Assembly: GCA_000733355.1 (NCBI GenBank)
Contig: JNVV01000043.1
Span: forward strand, 191,392-255,391
DNA: 64,000 nucleotides
Reading direction: 5' to 3'
DNA from: Falciphora oryzae
Taxonomy: Eukaryota; Ascomycota; Sordariomycetes; Magnaporthales; Magnaporthaceae
Made by a program: the position numbers and the translations under genes. The notes under the pieces were generated by a model. The model did not search any database, was not told where the DNA came from, and was given only the letters and a program-made list of their open reading frames with translations. Positions 19,568 to 32,023 of the stretch are shown one piece after another; the first letter of the stretch is position 1; the number at the start of each line of letters is the position of its first letter.

Positions 19568-22500
19568 TGTGGCGCTCGGCTCGCGGGAGCAGGGGTTTGG
19601 TGTTTTATTTATGTGGTGTATGTTGGGTGTGTATGTTTGTTGCTAGGACCCGGGGTGCTTTGTGTGCTCGGCCGCTTTCCTGAGATGTCTTGACAGGCGG
19701 TCGACAGGAAGAGCAGATGGAAGATGAGGCCGGTGGAGTTTCTCTTTTGTGGCCGGGAGCGGGTGTGAATAAGTAGCAGCTGCGTCGAGTCTGGTCCCAA
19801 AGGTGGGTTTGGGATATGTGAGTGTGATGTGCGTTGATGTGCGTCAGATGAGGAGCGGATAGATCAAGAGACCAGGAGGATGGGCCAGAGCCTCCCCTTA
19901 TAGTAGGCGGCGGTGGGTGGTAGTCTTCGGGACGAGGAGTATATACGCAGGCGGGCTACGAGCGAACCCGGAGGCCCATCGAGGGACCAAAAGACAACCA
20001 CGCGCGCACTTACACACCGGGGTACGAACGAGGCGATGTATCTCCGCTTGCCCAAAAGGGAGGGGAATACCTGGCTACCTGGCTGTGCTGGTCTGGGGAG
20101 ATCTCCAGCCTAGACCAGGGTGAGGGGGGTGCGACTTGCACGCCCCTATGACAGGCCCCTCGCTCCACCCCCCACCCTGTATCGTGGGCTGGGGGAATTG
20201 ATTATCAAGAAAAGAAGGTTGTCCGACCCGGCGGCGGGCACAAGCTGGCCACAAGAGGAGCGGTCAAGTATTGTCCCCAAACCCGCCGGCCTGCAGTTGA
20301 GGCCTCGGCCCTGCAGCGGCGGCCCCCCTCTTGCGGACCAGGGAGGGGAGTGTGTTTGATGGAGCCTCGCTCCGTCAACAACGGCCTGGCCTGGCCACAG
20401 AGAATCAAAACGGACAGGCCCGCAGTCGTTGTCCACTAGCTGGACTCGTGCGCGCCCACACCGAGAAAGAGTGACGTGCGAGAGCGCTAGCAGGACGGGA
20501 CGAGGCATGGCGACATGGACCGGCGCAGGGCCCGACTGACCATGTCAGGTACAGCGCCACAAAAACGCTCAGGGGACGTTCTGGGTTCTTGATGCAGGTA
20601 GAGAGCAGATACTGCAAAGGATTCAGAGTGACTCTTTTTTTGTGACATTTGCCTTCACTTGATGTCAGGCTGGCCCTCATGTCACCCCCAGAAGGAGGTC
20701 AATTTTGTCTTTTGACAAGCAGGGGCAGGTGGTTTGGCAGGGTGGCCAGCAGTGTCTCAGACGGTGGTGGCGGGTGGTTTGTGGGAGGGAGGGGGTGTGC
20801 GTGGGCTCTGCTTGGGGGCTATGTCTGGTAAGGCTGGCAGAGGAATGAAAAGAAGGAGAATGCGAAGGAGAATGGACTGGAAGCAGGACGTCGCGGTGCC
20901 GGCAGCTTTGCGGAAACACCTTGTGCAGATCCTCGACCGTTGATGTTGTTGTTTATTCCTGGACCGAGTCGAGATGTCGAGTGTGATTTGCTTTTGCCCC
21001 TCGCTGTTGAGCCTCCAAGACGCACGCAATCAGAGCGAGCGTCGAGTGCGTGCAGCTGCAGCCAGCCAGTCGGGACGCTGCAGCGACTCCCTCTGTGCCT
21101 CTGTCAAAATCAACTCGGCAGGTGCGAATCCCTCAGTGGAGAAGGCGGGGCAGCGGACGAAAAAAGCAGGGGTCATCGCCTCAGCCAGCCTCCACATCAA
21201 TCGGGCGCCTCGTCGTTACTGGCCGCGCCGGGAGGCCGCTGCTGTTCAATGGAGTAAGCTGGGCGCCCTCCTCCTTCGATTGGGTGCTCTTGGTGGTGAC
21301 GGACAGGGGTTGTGTCGGCAATCTCGAGACGCTTCAAACAGGGTCGACAGAATTGATTGACTGATTGATTGATTCCCTGATCGATGGGCATGCTGCGACT
21401 CCATGATTCCTTCGTGGATCCTCTCAGGCACAAACTCCCGGCGGCCTCGGCTGGAGCCTTTGTTTGCATGGCCCGCGTCGAGTGTTTGTTTGCCAACTCG
21501 GCCATTTTCTTCATCGCTCCTGGGCCATTTCCGTATTTTTCCCTCTCCCCCACCAAACCCTTCATCGCACGTGGTTTGCGCAAACGCCCCAGGCCCAGGT
21601 CGCGGCCAACCTGACCAACCTAGGTAGCCTTGTCGTTCACGGCCTTGAACTCGGCCTCTATCAGGCCATCGACAAATAGAATAGCCGGTCCACAAACCGC
21701 CCGCCTCAAACAAAGAAAGAAAAAAAAAAAAAAAAAGCGCGCCGGCGGTGACGCAATCCCACGGTCCACGGTCTTGGTGTACCGGGCAACCCTTGATGAC
21801 ATGCCTCCTTTTTTTCTCCGAGGCGGGCCGTCGTGACCAGTGCTCAACGATAATGGCGATCGAGTGGGTTGGGTTCGTTATGGCCAAAGCGCCTGTGCTC
21901 GAATGGGCGGAGATGCCGGGGGGCTTTGGTCTGCTCGCAAAACCCCAAGTCCAACAAATAAAACCTGACCAAACAGGCGCCTCTCGCTACCAGAACCCGA
22001 CCCAAGATCCGAACATGAAACGCTGCATGTGGAGTGACGCGATTTCCTCCGCGTCGTCGTCTCGAAAGGCAGATTTCTGCCAAAAAAAAAAAAAAAAAAA
22101 AAAAAAACGGGCTGTGTGGGCTAGGTGGTCACGACATCGGGTCCGATCATCATTCAAGCCACCGTCAATACCAGGTATTTTCCTGCTCTGCAAACTACCC
22201 ACCTACCTAACCAACAGGCGCCAAGCCTTCCCGCTTGCACACACACCCCAAACCCACTCGCCATACTACGCACTCGGGCGGCGGCCAAATCTTGCGGATA
22301 CGCCGAAATGGCAGGAACAGACACCTGCTCACACCATACGCAACACCATACCTACATCGTCTTGGCTCCCGAATGTGTCGTTTTGCTACCTCAGCTCTGC
22401 GCGTGAGCAGAAAAAAAAATGCAGAATTTTCTCGCCTGGCCCCCAAAGCCCGTCCAGACCTACCTAGGACTTTAGGACCCCTGAGGAGTCATCAAGTGGA

Positions 22501-23411
22501 AGTTACGCGTCGCCGTCGGTGGCGTCCTTATTGGCCAGGCAGGCAATCCGCTCAGCCGCAAATCGAGCGAAAGGTGTAGAGCTACCTGCCACCGCCAACC
22601 CAAGCGGCCCTTTTGACGTGCCAGGAAACAATACTTCTCAAAAAGTATTCGGCATTGAGGTATTTTCCTAAGCCGGAGCCTTGCTCCCCTCAAGGAGGAG
22701 AGCCCGACCCCGAGGCGTGTAACCGTTACAACCAAATATCGCCGCAATCAAATAGGTAACTCTTCCATGCCCAACAACCCATCGCCCCCTCCCCCACAAT
22801 CGCTGCGGGCCTGGAGTTCCAAGACCGTCACGCCGGCTGGCCGCGTCATGGTCGCGTGGGCCAGTCTGCCGAATGCTCCTGTATCTTCCGAGTACTAGAC
22901 AAGGATGAGGAGGGGAAGCCAAGCCCAGCTTTTGTTGCGTCACGATTGTGTGCGGAAAGGGGTGACTTTGACGATGCCTTGATTCTGTTGAGACCTGATT
23001 GGCCCAATCCAGTGACCTTTGGCCAAATATTGGCAATTGAGGCCTGGTGGTCTATCGATGCGGCAGGTGTGGTGCCAGGGGTATGACTGAATTATCGTGC
23101 CATGCCGAGAGTTAGCCATACGTATCAGCCCTGAGAGTTTGTCAGTTCGGAACGAGGAAAAAGAGGGTAAAAAGGAAAATAAAGGGGAGTAGGCATTCGT
23201 AAGAAAGCCCGGGAGACATACCAGGATAAACACGCTCGAATGTGTCGCCAAAGCTTGGCAACTAAAGATAACCGTTGGTCAAGGGTCCGTCAGAGCGGAA
23301 TCGCCCCGTCCACTAGTCAAAGTGGACATGGGGGATACAGGCAGCCGTCGCGAGTTTCATGGGATTTCTCATCATGGGCTGAGTGGTGTCCAAATTATGC
23401 TGGTGATGGAA
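19568..23411. other. 3.8-kb gene-poor stretch
   Basis: No gene is supported. It contains an A-run at about 21720-21736 and A26 at 22082-22107. The short open frames on both strands look random. Promoters of the 19567 gene (a TATAAGG-like box near 19895, minus strand) and the 3' end of upf3 probably lie here. Confidence 0.4.
22082..22107 (+). repeat. A26 homopolymer
   Basis: An uninterrupted run of 26 A lies between the coiled-coil gene and upf3. Confidence 0.9.
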
Positions 23412-25597
23412 TCAAGAAGCTGCCGAGGGTGCGGCCGGGGTCGACGTCGCTCCGGTACCGGCGCTGGTAGCCTTGGAGCTAGCGCTGTCCTTGGGCTCGC
23501 CACCCCTGCCCCTACCACCACGGCGTCGTCCACCCCTCTTGTGCTCGCCTGCCTTCTCCTTGTCGGCGGCGGGTCCCGTGGGCGGCGTGGCAGACCTCGC
23601 GGCGCCTGAGGCAGCGGCTTCTGCCTTGGGTCCGGTGGGCGCAGACTTAGGCCCCGAAGGTGGGGCAGAGCCTGAACCACCGCCCTTGCCGCTGTCGTTG
23701 TTGCCCTTGGACGACGATGAAGGCGCGGCGGCAGAGTTGTTGCCGCTGCCGCCCTTCTTGGACGCAGCATCCTTCTCCTTGCGCTCCAGCACCTGTACAG
23801 TCGCCTGAGCCACAGGTACGGGGCTGGCTGTGATGGCCTTGACCAGACAGTCGTGGTCTGCAAAGTCGACGTAAGCGAAGCCCTTGCGCTTGTCAATCTC
23901 GACAAACGTGACGGTGCCAAAGGTCTGCATCGCCTCTTTGAGTAGTGCCTCTGTCACCCCTTGCGAGGGGTTGGCGTGCTTGACAAACGCCCGCGTTGCG
24001 CCAGGGCTGACATTCGGAGTGCTGTTGCTCGAGCCCTCTCCACGACCCTTCTTCCCAGACCCCGAGGCCCCCTTTCCCTGCGATGTCTTTGGCCCGTTCG
24101 GTGCAGCCTTGGTGGCAGCGGGCGCCGAGTTCGTAGTTGTCGCTGCTGCCTTGCCTTCTGCTGAGCCGTTGGCCGTGCTGGCTGAAGGCGTCGCTTCCTG
24201 CTTGTTCTCCTCTCTATCCTTTTTCTTGAGAATGGCCACTGGCGCCTTCGGGGGTGCAGCAGCCGATGCCTCACCCGACTTCTCCGTCGCTCCCTTCTTT
24301 TCCTTGCCTCCTTTCTCTTTCTCACCCGCAGCACCCTTCTTGCCACGCGAACCCCGAGATGAGCTACCAGCGGTGGCTTTCGGGGCGGTCGGGGTAGACG
24401 GTTGCGCCGCAGCCGTTGTGGTCTCGGTAGTTGCAGATGCGGCAGTGGTAGAAGCAGCGGCGGCAGCTTTGATGTTCTCCTTTGCTGGAGGGGTGCCCTT
24501 TGCGACCAGTGACGACGACGACTCCTTGGCCTCGCTCTCGGCCTTGGCTGCTTCCTGACGGGCTCTGCGATGGGCGTTACCAGGGCTAAGACCGAGATCT
24601 CTCTGCAGGATGCGGGCGGCGGCGGCAATACCAGCACGTCGGCTGCTCTTTGTAGGTTCCTCCTTCTCCTTGGATTTGGCCATGATCTGGCTGGCGACTG
24701 CATTGGCAGCCTCGGCGGCAGCCTCGACAGCGGCCTTCTTGGTGAGAATCTTGACGTTCTCTCTCGGCTTCTCAGTCGACTTCTCCGTCTTGGACTCCTT
24801 GGACCTCTTCTTGGTGTCCTCAGAGGACTTGCCCTTGCCAGTGCCGGACTCGTGGCGAGAATGCTTGCCCGACTTGGAGGCGGCAGACTCCTTAGCCTTG
24901 TTCGCCTTCTTCTCACGAAGGTAGTCGATCAGGGGGGTAGACGAGGCCTTGGTCATCTGCTTCTCATCCTCCTCGGTCGAGTGGTCGACCTCCGGGTCCT
25001 TGTTAGGGTTGGCCAGGGCCTCAAGGAAGTCCATAAACTCCGGGTCCTGGTCGATGGTGCCAGCGCGGGCGTCTGCTCGGACCTTGCCGCTGGGGACTTT
25101 CTTGTAGATGGAGATGTCTAGCATGGGAGGACCGACCAGGCAGGAGCTGGCCGAGGTGTCCTTGGCGTCCAGCCACTCCGTGTTGCGGACGTGCTCGACC
25201 AGCGCCATCACCTGGTCGGTCTTGAGCACGTGGATATATGCACGTGACGGCCTCGACGGCTTCGCAGGGCTGTTTCCCGAGGTCAGCAATGCAGAAACCC
25301 ATTTGCGCACTGGGAAGATAAGGCCCGAGCATACTCCTTGGAGATCTTGCCGGCCTGGAACGAGAACCAGCCGACCTTGCCGCCGCCGGGCTTCCACTCA
25401 TCACTGAGAAAGGAAATGGTCTCCTGCTCTGTGATGCCAGGGGGGAGGCGCCGGAGGACGACCTTCTGGCCCTCGGCAGGCGCCTTGCCCTTGCCAGACC
25501 TGGCGGATGTGCCAGCGCCGGCCTGGGGCTGCGACTTTGCCTGAGACGCGGGAAGCACACCGTTGGCCGTCTTGGAGCCTGCCTGTGAGTTCGCCAT
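23412..25597 (-). CDS. upf3: Nonsense-mediated mRNA decay factor Upf3
   Basis: Two exons, 25335-25597 and 23412-25269, are joined across a 65-nt intron (GTATGC donor, CTGAC branch, AACAG acceptor) to give 706 residues. The Smg4/UPF3 domain spans the junction: KVVLRRLPPGITEQETISFL, GWFSFQAGKISK, then AYIHVLKTDQVMALVEHV and GPPMLDISIYKKVP. A long Lys/Ala/Ser-rich disordered middle follows. Near residues 510-585 there is an RRM-like segment (VTEALLKEAMQTFGTVTFVE...KGFAYVDFADHD), and the end is RGG-rich (RGGRRRGGRGRGG). Upf3 bridges exon-junction/mRNP signals to Upf2-Upf1. The second RRM-like module and RGG tail are the fungal elaboration. The gene is divergent from ppg1. Confidence 0.9.
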
Positions 25598-26936
25598 CGT
25601 GTCGCTGGTGGCAGGAGACGCGCTGGGAGCGGGACTCTTTATATCCAGTCCTTGCCAGCCCTGTCTCCAGACCTGCCGATAGTGCGAGTTTGGTGGCGAG
25701 TTTTCTCTCTATTTCGAGTTAGGCTGCGATGACAATACTAGACTGGTGCCAGGTGTCAGCCTGGGAGACGCCCCCGGCAAGGTGAAGGGCGCAGCGCGGT
25801 GAGGGCCAGTGCGCGAATTGATGTGCGACGTCCAGCGAATGCACGAGCGGCGCGTCGGGAAGTTCCAGGAATCTCGATGTTTCTCGGATTCCGCGTCGGC
25901 TGGGCTCTGTGGGCAGTCATCCCCGGCGCTGTCGGATCAGAAAAGGACAAACGCAGGCGTTTTGTTGTTGGCGGTCGATATGCTACGACTCGAGTCATCG
26001 TCATACTAAAAATGCCCCAGCGCAACCTGGATCGCTTTTCGGGCGCGTTGGTGCAGGCACAAGGTGAAATTCCATGGCCCCAAAAAAGCTTAGTGTCGCC
26101 CGCCTTGGCTGGGAGAATTGTTGGTCCGTGGGCTGTGTCACGGCGGGCTGGCCAATGGGGAGGCGGCACGGATGGAGACAGCGTGAGGCTTCGACGTGCC
26201 ACTAGCAGGGGGGCGGCAGCTGAGCTCAGCACGCGCCCTGCTGCAAGCACGCCGAACCGCTGCACAGCACATCCAGCGGCCAGCCCCGAGTCAACACGGA
26301 AAGCTGCGTGCAAGCATGGCGCTCCCCCACGACCCCGCTAAAATCCGCTGGGGGTTGGCACCCACGACGGCTGCGGCGGCAGCAGCAAACATCTGATTGA
26401 CGCAACACGTACCTCAATCTCGACCAAAACAGTCCGCCACTACGGCCTGGCTCTCGCCGCTCAAGGTCAAACATTCGACCAGTCGAACTGCTGCGCCGGG
26501 TGAGGGGAGCAGCCTCGGTGCTAGGCGAAGCGTCGACGAGATCCCTTGGAGGGGCAAACGCCGCGCCGGGAACACAAGCAATCAATCCGATCCCACCAGC
26601 GACGAGAAACCCAATTCGCGCCAGAACGCCCGAGCACGACCATTCACCCACCCCCGACCTGCAGAGACAACCAGTCTTCGTCTTCGCGACACTGAGCGGA
26701 TCGTTACCATCACCTCATCGCCCTCGCGACCGCGAGACGACCAGGAGACAGGGCGGCACGACGTCACCTACCCTCCTCTATAGACTTTCAATTATCCCAA
26801 AGCAGCACCCGCAGCTCCGTCGAATACCGACCAGACGTTGCATCGAGAGCTCTAATTCGAGGTGTTCTACCCTCATCATTCCCCCGGCCGGTCTTTGACC
26901 CATCGCAAGCCGCCGCCAACCAGCACCCCGCGCACG
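25598..26936. other. Divergent promoter region between upf3 and ppg1
   Basis: 1.3 kb between two start codons facing away from each other. A GATATAAAG on the minus strand at 25637-25645 is only 40 bp from the upf3 ATG. No other gene is supported. Confidence 0.5.
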
Positions 26937-28388
26937 ATGGCATCGGGCGTCCCTAAGCCGGGCCCGGCCCAGTTGCAGCCCGGTGCTGGCCTGGATGAGT
27001 GGCTGGAAGAGGCGAAGCGATGCCACTATCTTCCCGAGCCGGTCATGAAACAGCTGTGCGAGATGGTCAAGGAGGCCCTCATGGAGGGTACGCCGATTTT
27101 CTGACTGCCCATCCTCCTCCTCTCGCCGGCGAGATGTGAAGCCACTGACACTGCTGGCCCGTGGGCTCACCCGCTCGATGAACAGAGTCCAACATCCAGC
27201 CGGTCGTAACGCCCGTCGTCATCTGCGGGGACATCCACGGGCAGTTCTACGACCTCCTCGAGCTCTTTCGTGTGGCGGGCGGCATGCCGGGCGAGACTAG
27301 TGTTCAGGCCCCCAAGACCGTGACGACAGTCATCACATCAGAGGACCTGGAGCCGCCGACAGAGATCACAGACCCGAAGCTCAGGAAGCAAATCAAGAGC
27401 ACCAGCTCTATCACTGCGACGGAAAAGAGCCCGACCAGCGGTGCAGAGTCAACGGTACAATCTACCACTACAGTGACCGTCGAAGGCGGTGGTGAGGCCG
27501 AGGCATCGGGCGCGATGCAGTCCCCCGCCGCCGATACACGGTTTGTTTTTCTCGGCGACTTTGTCGACCGTGGCTACTTTAGTCTCGAGACGTTTACTCT
27601 CCTCATGTGCTTGAAAGCAAAGTGAGTTCCGTCTCATGCAGTATTGCGGATTCATACATGGCTAAGCTGACAACCTCTCCCCCATTAAAGATACCCAGAC
27701 AGGATAGTTTTGGTGCGCGGCAACCACGAGTCGCGGCAGATCACGCAGGTCTACGGCTTCTACGAGGAATGCCAGCAGAAGTACGGCAATGCATCGGTGT
27801 GGAAGGCGTGCTGCCAGGTCTTTGACTTCCTGGTGCTGGCGGCCATCGTGGACGGCTCCGTCCTGTGCGTGCACGGCGGTCTCTCGCCCGAGATCAGAAC
27901 CATTGACCAGATCCGGGTGGTCGCGCGCGCCCAAGAGATCCCCCACGAGGGTGCCTTCTGCGACCTCGTCTGGAGTGACCCGGAGGATATCGACACGTGG
28001 GCAGTCAGTCCCCGCGGTGCCGGTTGGCTCTTTGGCGATAAGGTCGCCACTGAGTTCAACCATGTCAACCGCTTGCAGACGATCGCCCGCGCCCACCAGC
28101 TTGTCAACGAGGGTTACAAGGTATGTCGTTTTCCGACTGCTGGCGCTATTTTTGCCGGGAATCTTCTGACCTCGTCCTTGCTTTCCCGCCGTGCAGTACC
28201 ACTTCCCAGAGAAGTCTGTAGTCACAGTATGGTCTGCACCCAACTACTGTTACCGCTGCGGAAACGTAGCGTCCATCATGACAGTCGACAGGGAGCTCAA
28301 CACAAAGTTCAGCATATTCTCCGCCGTTCCAGACGACCAGCGACATGTGCCGGCCGGGCGTAGGGGCCCAGGCGACTACTTCCTGTGA
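26937..28388 (+). CDS. ppg1: Serine/threonine protein phosphatase, PP2A-like PPG1
   Basis: Four exons (26937-27087, 27186-27621, 27691-28120, 28197-28388) encode 402 residues. The metallophosphatase signatures are in order: [14 protein letters not shown] (about residue 65), GDFVDRG (about 174), [22 protein letters not shown], and the C-terminal DYFL typical of PP2A-type enzymes. The [12 protein letters not shown] and [19 protein letters not shown] signatures fit the PPG1 branch rather than PP1 or PP2B. In Neurospora the orthologue is the STRIPAK phosphatase that controls hyphal fusion and fruiting. Unusual here is an ~85-residue Thr/Ser/Glu-rich insert between GDIHG and GDFVDRG, within exon 2. 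All introns have GT-AG ends and restore frame perfectly. Confidence 0.92.
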
Positions 28389-28954
28389 ACGTCTCGAAGT
28401 GTGGTGGCAAACGATTCGAAGAATGAAGTGTTCACAGTGGCGAGTTTCTGCCAGAAGCGTTTGGAACTGGGTGCGCGTTTGGGTTCTTTATCTCTCTTTC
28501 TCCATTGCTCCTCAGCGAGTGCTGTTGTGCGCTCCTTATAGAGACATATTCATGAGAACTATCAAGGCAAGGTGTTTCTGTCGGCTTATTACGCGCTTCT
28601 CCGCAACGGCGATTGCTCTAGCATCCTCAACCTTCATCCTGTCAGTCTACCCCTAAGCACTGTATTGTGTGGGACCGCATCTTGTGCTGCATCCCGCCGC
28701 TTCTTGTTTGTATGTCTGTTTTTTGCATAGCACTCTTCAAGTTCTCACGACTCTGTATACTAGCACCATAGTCTAGCTGAAGGCGTCGTTATTTGGCGCC
28801 AGCCTGACCCAGCCTCATCCACGACAAAAACCATGGTTGGCACCAACCTGCAAAAGCGACACCCATTGGATAACGTTGACCGCCGCAGGCAATCGGTAGG
28901 CCTCAGAGAGGGCCGGATCCTCTGATCCCGTGATCTTTGGTCACGGGGTTTGAG
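28389..28954. other. 3' region of ppg1, no other feature
   Basis: Short unrelated open stretches only; presumably the ppg1 3' untranslated region and the start of repeat-rich DNA. Confidence 0.4.
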
Positions 28955-29163
28955 GGCCGGAGGGCCCGCAAGACTGGGAGCAGGAGAACGGCCCTTTGAT
29001 GATCCGCAACGTGTATATATATAGCCTTCCGTTCGCTCCCTCTCTGGCGGATAGATCCCTTCCCTCTCATGCACAATAAAGAGACGATTCCTCAGATCTA
29101 TAGATCGTTGATCATCCTATTCGGAGATCTCCAGGCCTACTGGAGTACCTACTCCTACCAACA
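28955..29163 (+). repeat. LTR-like direct repeat, copy A
   Basis: This contains GTGTATATATATAGCC, GCTCCCTCTCTGG, a polyadenylation-like CAATAAAGAGAC and an end CTACCAACA. The same blocks in the same order and orientation occur at 30780-30969. A TATA box, poly-A signal and CA end fit a solo LTR. A 19-bp poly-T run follows at 29185-29203. Confidence 0.6.
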
Positions 29164-29335
29164 ACACCCGCGTTAAAAGTAAAGTTTTTTTTTTTTTTTT
29201 TTTACCTATTAACGATTAGCATCCAAGATACAGGAGAGAACACGCGGAAGTATAGACAAAAGAAGCAGGGCAATAGAGGCGCTATCTTTTGTCTCGTAAA
29301 AAAAAGCCAATGTATTTTTATAGAGAGCCCAGCGA

Positions 29336-29978
29336 TCACAAACGCCCAGGTCTCCGCGCCCTCCTCACAGCCACCAGGATCGCCTCGGCCGCCTGCTCCG
29401 GCGCCAGCCTGCCCGAGTCGACCGTCAGGCCCGGGCAGTCGGCGAAGCGGAACAGCCGGAACAGCTGCCGAAGGTCCCAGAGGACCCGGCGGTCCGTCAG
29501 CCTGCCCCCGGCGCTGCCGATGCGCGCGAGGTTGGTGTCGAGGTCGCACTCCAGGTACACGGGGATGAAGCTGCGTCCGGCCCTGGCGGCGGCGATCTGG
29601 TAGTCCTTGCCCACGGCGCGGCCGAGGAAGTTGTCGGATTGGAAATCTAGGGGTTCGGTCGTTAGTATGGTGTGTTCGTGGAATGCGAGGAGCAGGCGAG
29701 GCAGGCAGGTAGGTAGGGGCTTTACCAGTGAAGACGACGAGCCGGGAGCGCGAGGCGGCGTCGTGGACGGTCTCGTCCAGCATGACGTGACGGGCGATAT
29801 GGCATGCGTGAAGGTACTGGGGATGGGTGCGTGGAAAGACCTTTTCGACGGTGTCGATGACCTGGTGGTTGTCCAGGACGATGGCGGTGGGATCGAGCGC
29901 CGCTATCGCGTTGGCTATGGTGAGCTTCCCCGAGCCGGGGAAGCCGTTGATCCAGACGACGGGCGCTGGTGCTGCCAT
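29336..29978 (-). CDS. P-loop kinase-like NTPase (AAA_33 type)
   Basis: Exon 1 (29726-29978) and exon 2 (29336-29646) flank a 79-nt intron (GTAAAG...CCTAG) and encode 187 residues. The N-terminus MAAPAPVVWINGFPGSGKLT carries a Walker A motif (GFPGSGKLT). It is followed by IVLDNHQVIDTVEKVFPRTH and, after the intron, FIPVYLECDLDTNLARIGSA, the pattern of small P-loop kinases and chloramphenicol-phosphotransferase-like proteins. The substrate cannot be read from the sequence. A TATATA box lies about 85 bp upstream. The gene is enclosed by two LTR-like direct repeats 1.8 kb apart, yet has a normal spliceosomal intron and intact motifs. Confidence 0.8.
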
Positions 29979-30747
29979 GGTCACTTGTTCCGTGCAGGGA
30001 GGCAATGGGATATCTGGTTTTTGGGTCTGGGTCCTGGCCAGGTGGTGAGGCGTGCGCGGCTTGTATATAGGGACACGGTACCTATTTCCGTGGCTGTACC
30101 GTGGGAGCCATAAATCCGCTAAGTTTACTCAACACCCACATCGCAGACTTTGTGCACTACATTAAGCCTCCATGACGGCCCGGTCCGTTCGAGCCACAGC
30201 GGAGCCGAGGCTTGAAGTCTCCAGCTCGTTGCGGAAAGGAACCACAGCACCGTCGTCCTGGCATTACCCTCTTACTTGATTTCCGAGTTTGGGATCTGTT
30301 CCGAGTAGGGAGGCTAGGTTCCTCGAGGTACCTGTCTCGGAGGACTTAACCCAGTGCGGCGGTGAAGTCGCAAAGTCTCATGCTGTCAAGACTGCAAGCG
30401 ACCTTCCCCCTGTTCGCTCCAAGATGATGCCCGAGGCTCCAAACCCGGCAGCAGGCTGTTGGTAGATGCCTGTACTCTGTGCTCCCTTCGCCCGGGCAGG
30501 AGGAGGGCACATGGTTGTCGGAATCTGCGTGCTGGCTGTGGCAGTCGTGTTCGTCTCTCGACACACATCATGTCCAAGCAATCCACAGCGCGCTGGCGTT
30601 TCATTCTCCACGGCGGTTGTGCCGAGACTCCCAGACGCCAGTCGACAACGGAAGATCACACAAAGCCTTCGGTCAATCGCCGGTAAAGCAGCTGGCACGC
30701 TGTCGGAAGGAACCACGGCTAGAGACGCCGTCGTGCTGGCAGTGTCA
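29979..30747. other. Intergenic between kinase gene and LTR-like copy B
   Basis: Promoter of the kinase gene, then short open stretches on both strands without recognisable motifs. Confidence 0.4.
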
Positions 30748-30969
30748 TGTTGGACCTCGTGGTCTGGCGCATGCACTCGGAGGGGCCCGGAGGAAGGGAG
30801 CAGGGAAACGGGCCTTTGGTAATCTATTTCGTGTATATATATCCGTCTCCTGCTCCCTCTCTGGTAGATTCCTTCCCTCTTCACGCGCAATAAAGAGACT
30901 TGTCCCAACGATCGTTGTTCATCCCTTTTGGAGATCTCCGAGCCTACAAGAGAGACACCCCTACCAACA
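30748..30969 (+). repeat. LTR-like direct repeat, copy B
   Basis: This starts TGTTGGACCTCG and ends CCCTACCAACA, i.e. the short TGTTGG/CCAACA inverted termini expected of an LTR. Inside are GTGTATATATATCCG, CTCCCTCTCTGGTAG and GCAATAAAGAGAC, matching copy A at 28955-29163. It is diverged from copy A, so the two are not a recent pair. Confidence 0.6.
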
Positions 30970-32023
30970 AAAAAAGGAATAGGAAAAAAGAACAAGGAAA
31001 AGGAACAGGAAAAAGGAACAGGCAAAAGAAATCAACAACTGCTAGACCAAAGCACTTTCTACGGCCACCTTCAGCCAGGCCTGGAAACACCTGGCGCGCT
31101 GTATTGCACAACGGTCAACGAGTGACCCCCTCGTGGTCACGTGATTTTCCGGCGCAAAGCGTCCAACCGTCTGTTGATACCAGAAGAGAATGATCTATCT
31201 ACATGCAAAGTGGGCATGGGGAGTTGGCCCCATTCACCTCATGCTGCGGGGCGCTTATTACTGTCGCGGCTGACACTTTTCTGCCCGGAGCGTTAGCAGT
31301 CGGCGCGATGTTGGGACGCGTAACATCAGCAGCAGCAGCCGCAGCGGTGGCAGCGGATACCACTTGTCACAAAGGATGAAGATCCAGTGCGTATCAAGCA
31401 CCGGAGCCTGGTTACAGAAGCTCACGGTCATCACGGAAGCGCTTCAACAACTACCGCGCTTCCACGTATCTCAAGGAAGGCCCTTGATACCACTACTGAG
31501 CATCCATGTATATAAGGGCAGGGGGCCCCCTCCCTCCAAACCACTCGTTTTTGGTTCCTTAGAGAAATAGATCAATCCCAATAGGTCTACTGTTTGCACC
31601 TCTACTTTGCAATACCACTTGACCCTGACAGCCACAGCCTTGTTGATGTCCGGGCCCGCCTGGTGGGCAGTCTTCCAGATCTGCCATTCAGTGCACTCGT
31701 CCGGATACGGCAGCGGACGGCGTAGGAATAACTACACCCAAAACCCATATATAGCCCGGAAGGCCCCGCCCAGCTCCGAAGCGGTCCGGTGCCCTGGCTC
31801 AAACTTAGGCGGAACGTTTTGAGGCACGTGTCTACAGCAAACGCCTTGGAGGCCGACCAAGGGATCGAATAAACGAAAGATCCGGAGCTTCCCTTTCATA
31901 ATTAGCGGCGAAATTTCCAAAGGGGATTATGTACATACCTATCTGTTGACGCAGTGGTTTTCGGGGTGTGCTTATTTTGCTATGCGCGGGCCCCCAGAAA
32001 CACTGTCGAAGTCCTGATGATTG
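30970..32023. other. Retroelement-flank DNA, possible LTR
   Basis: A purine-rich stretch (about 30970-31035) is followed by sequence with a TATA box (CATGTATATAAGGGC near 31505) and, on the opposite strand, GCTATATATGGGTTTTG near 31750. The position just 3' of the integrase fragment suggests remnants of the element's own LTR. Exact borders cannot be set. Confidence 0.3.
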
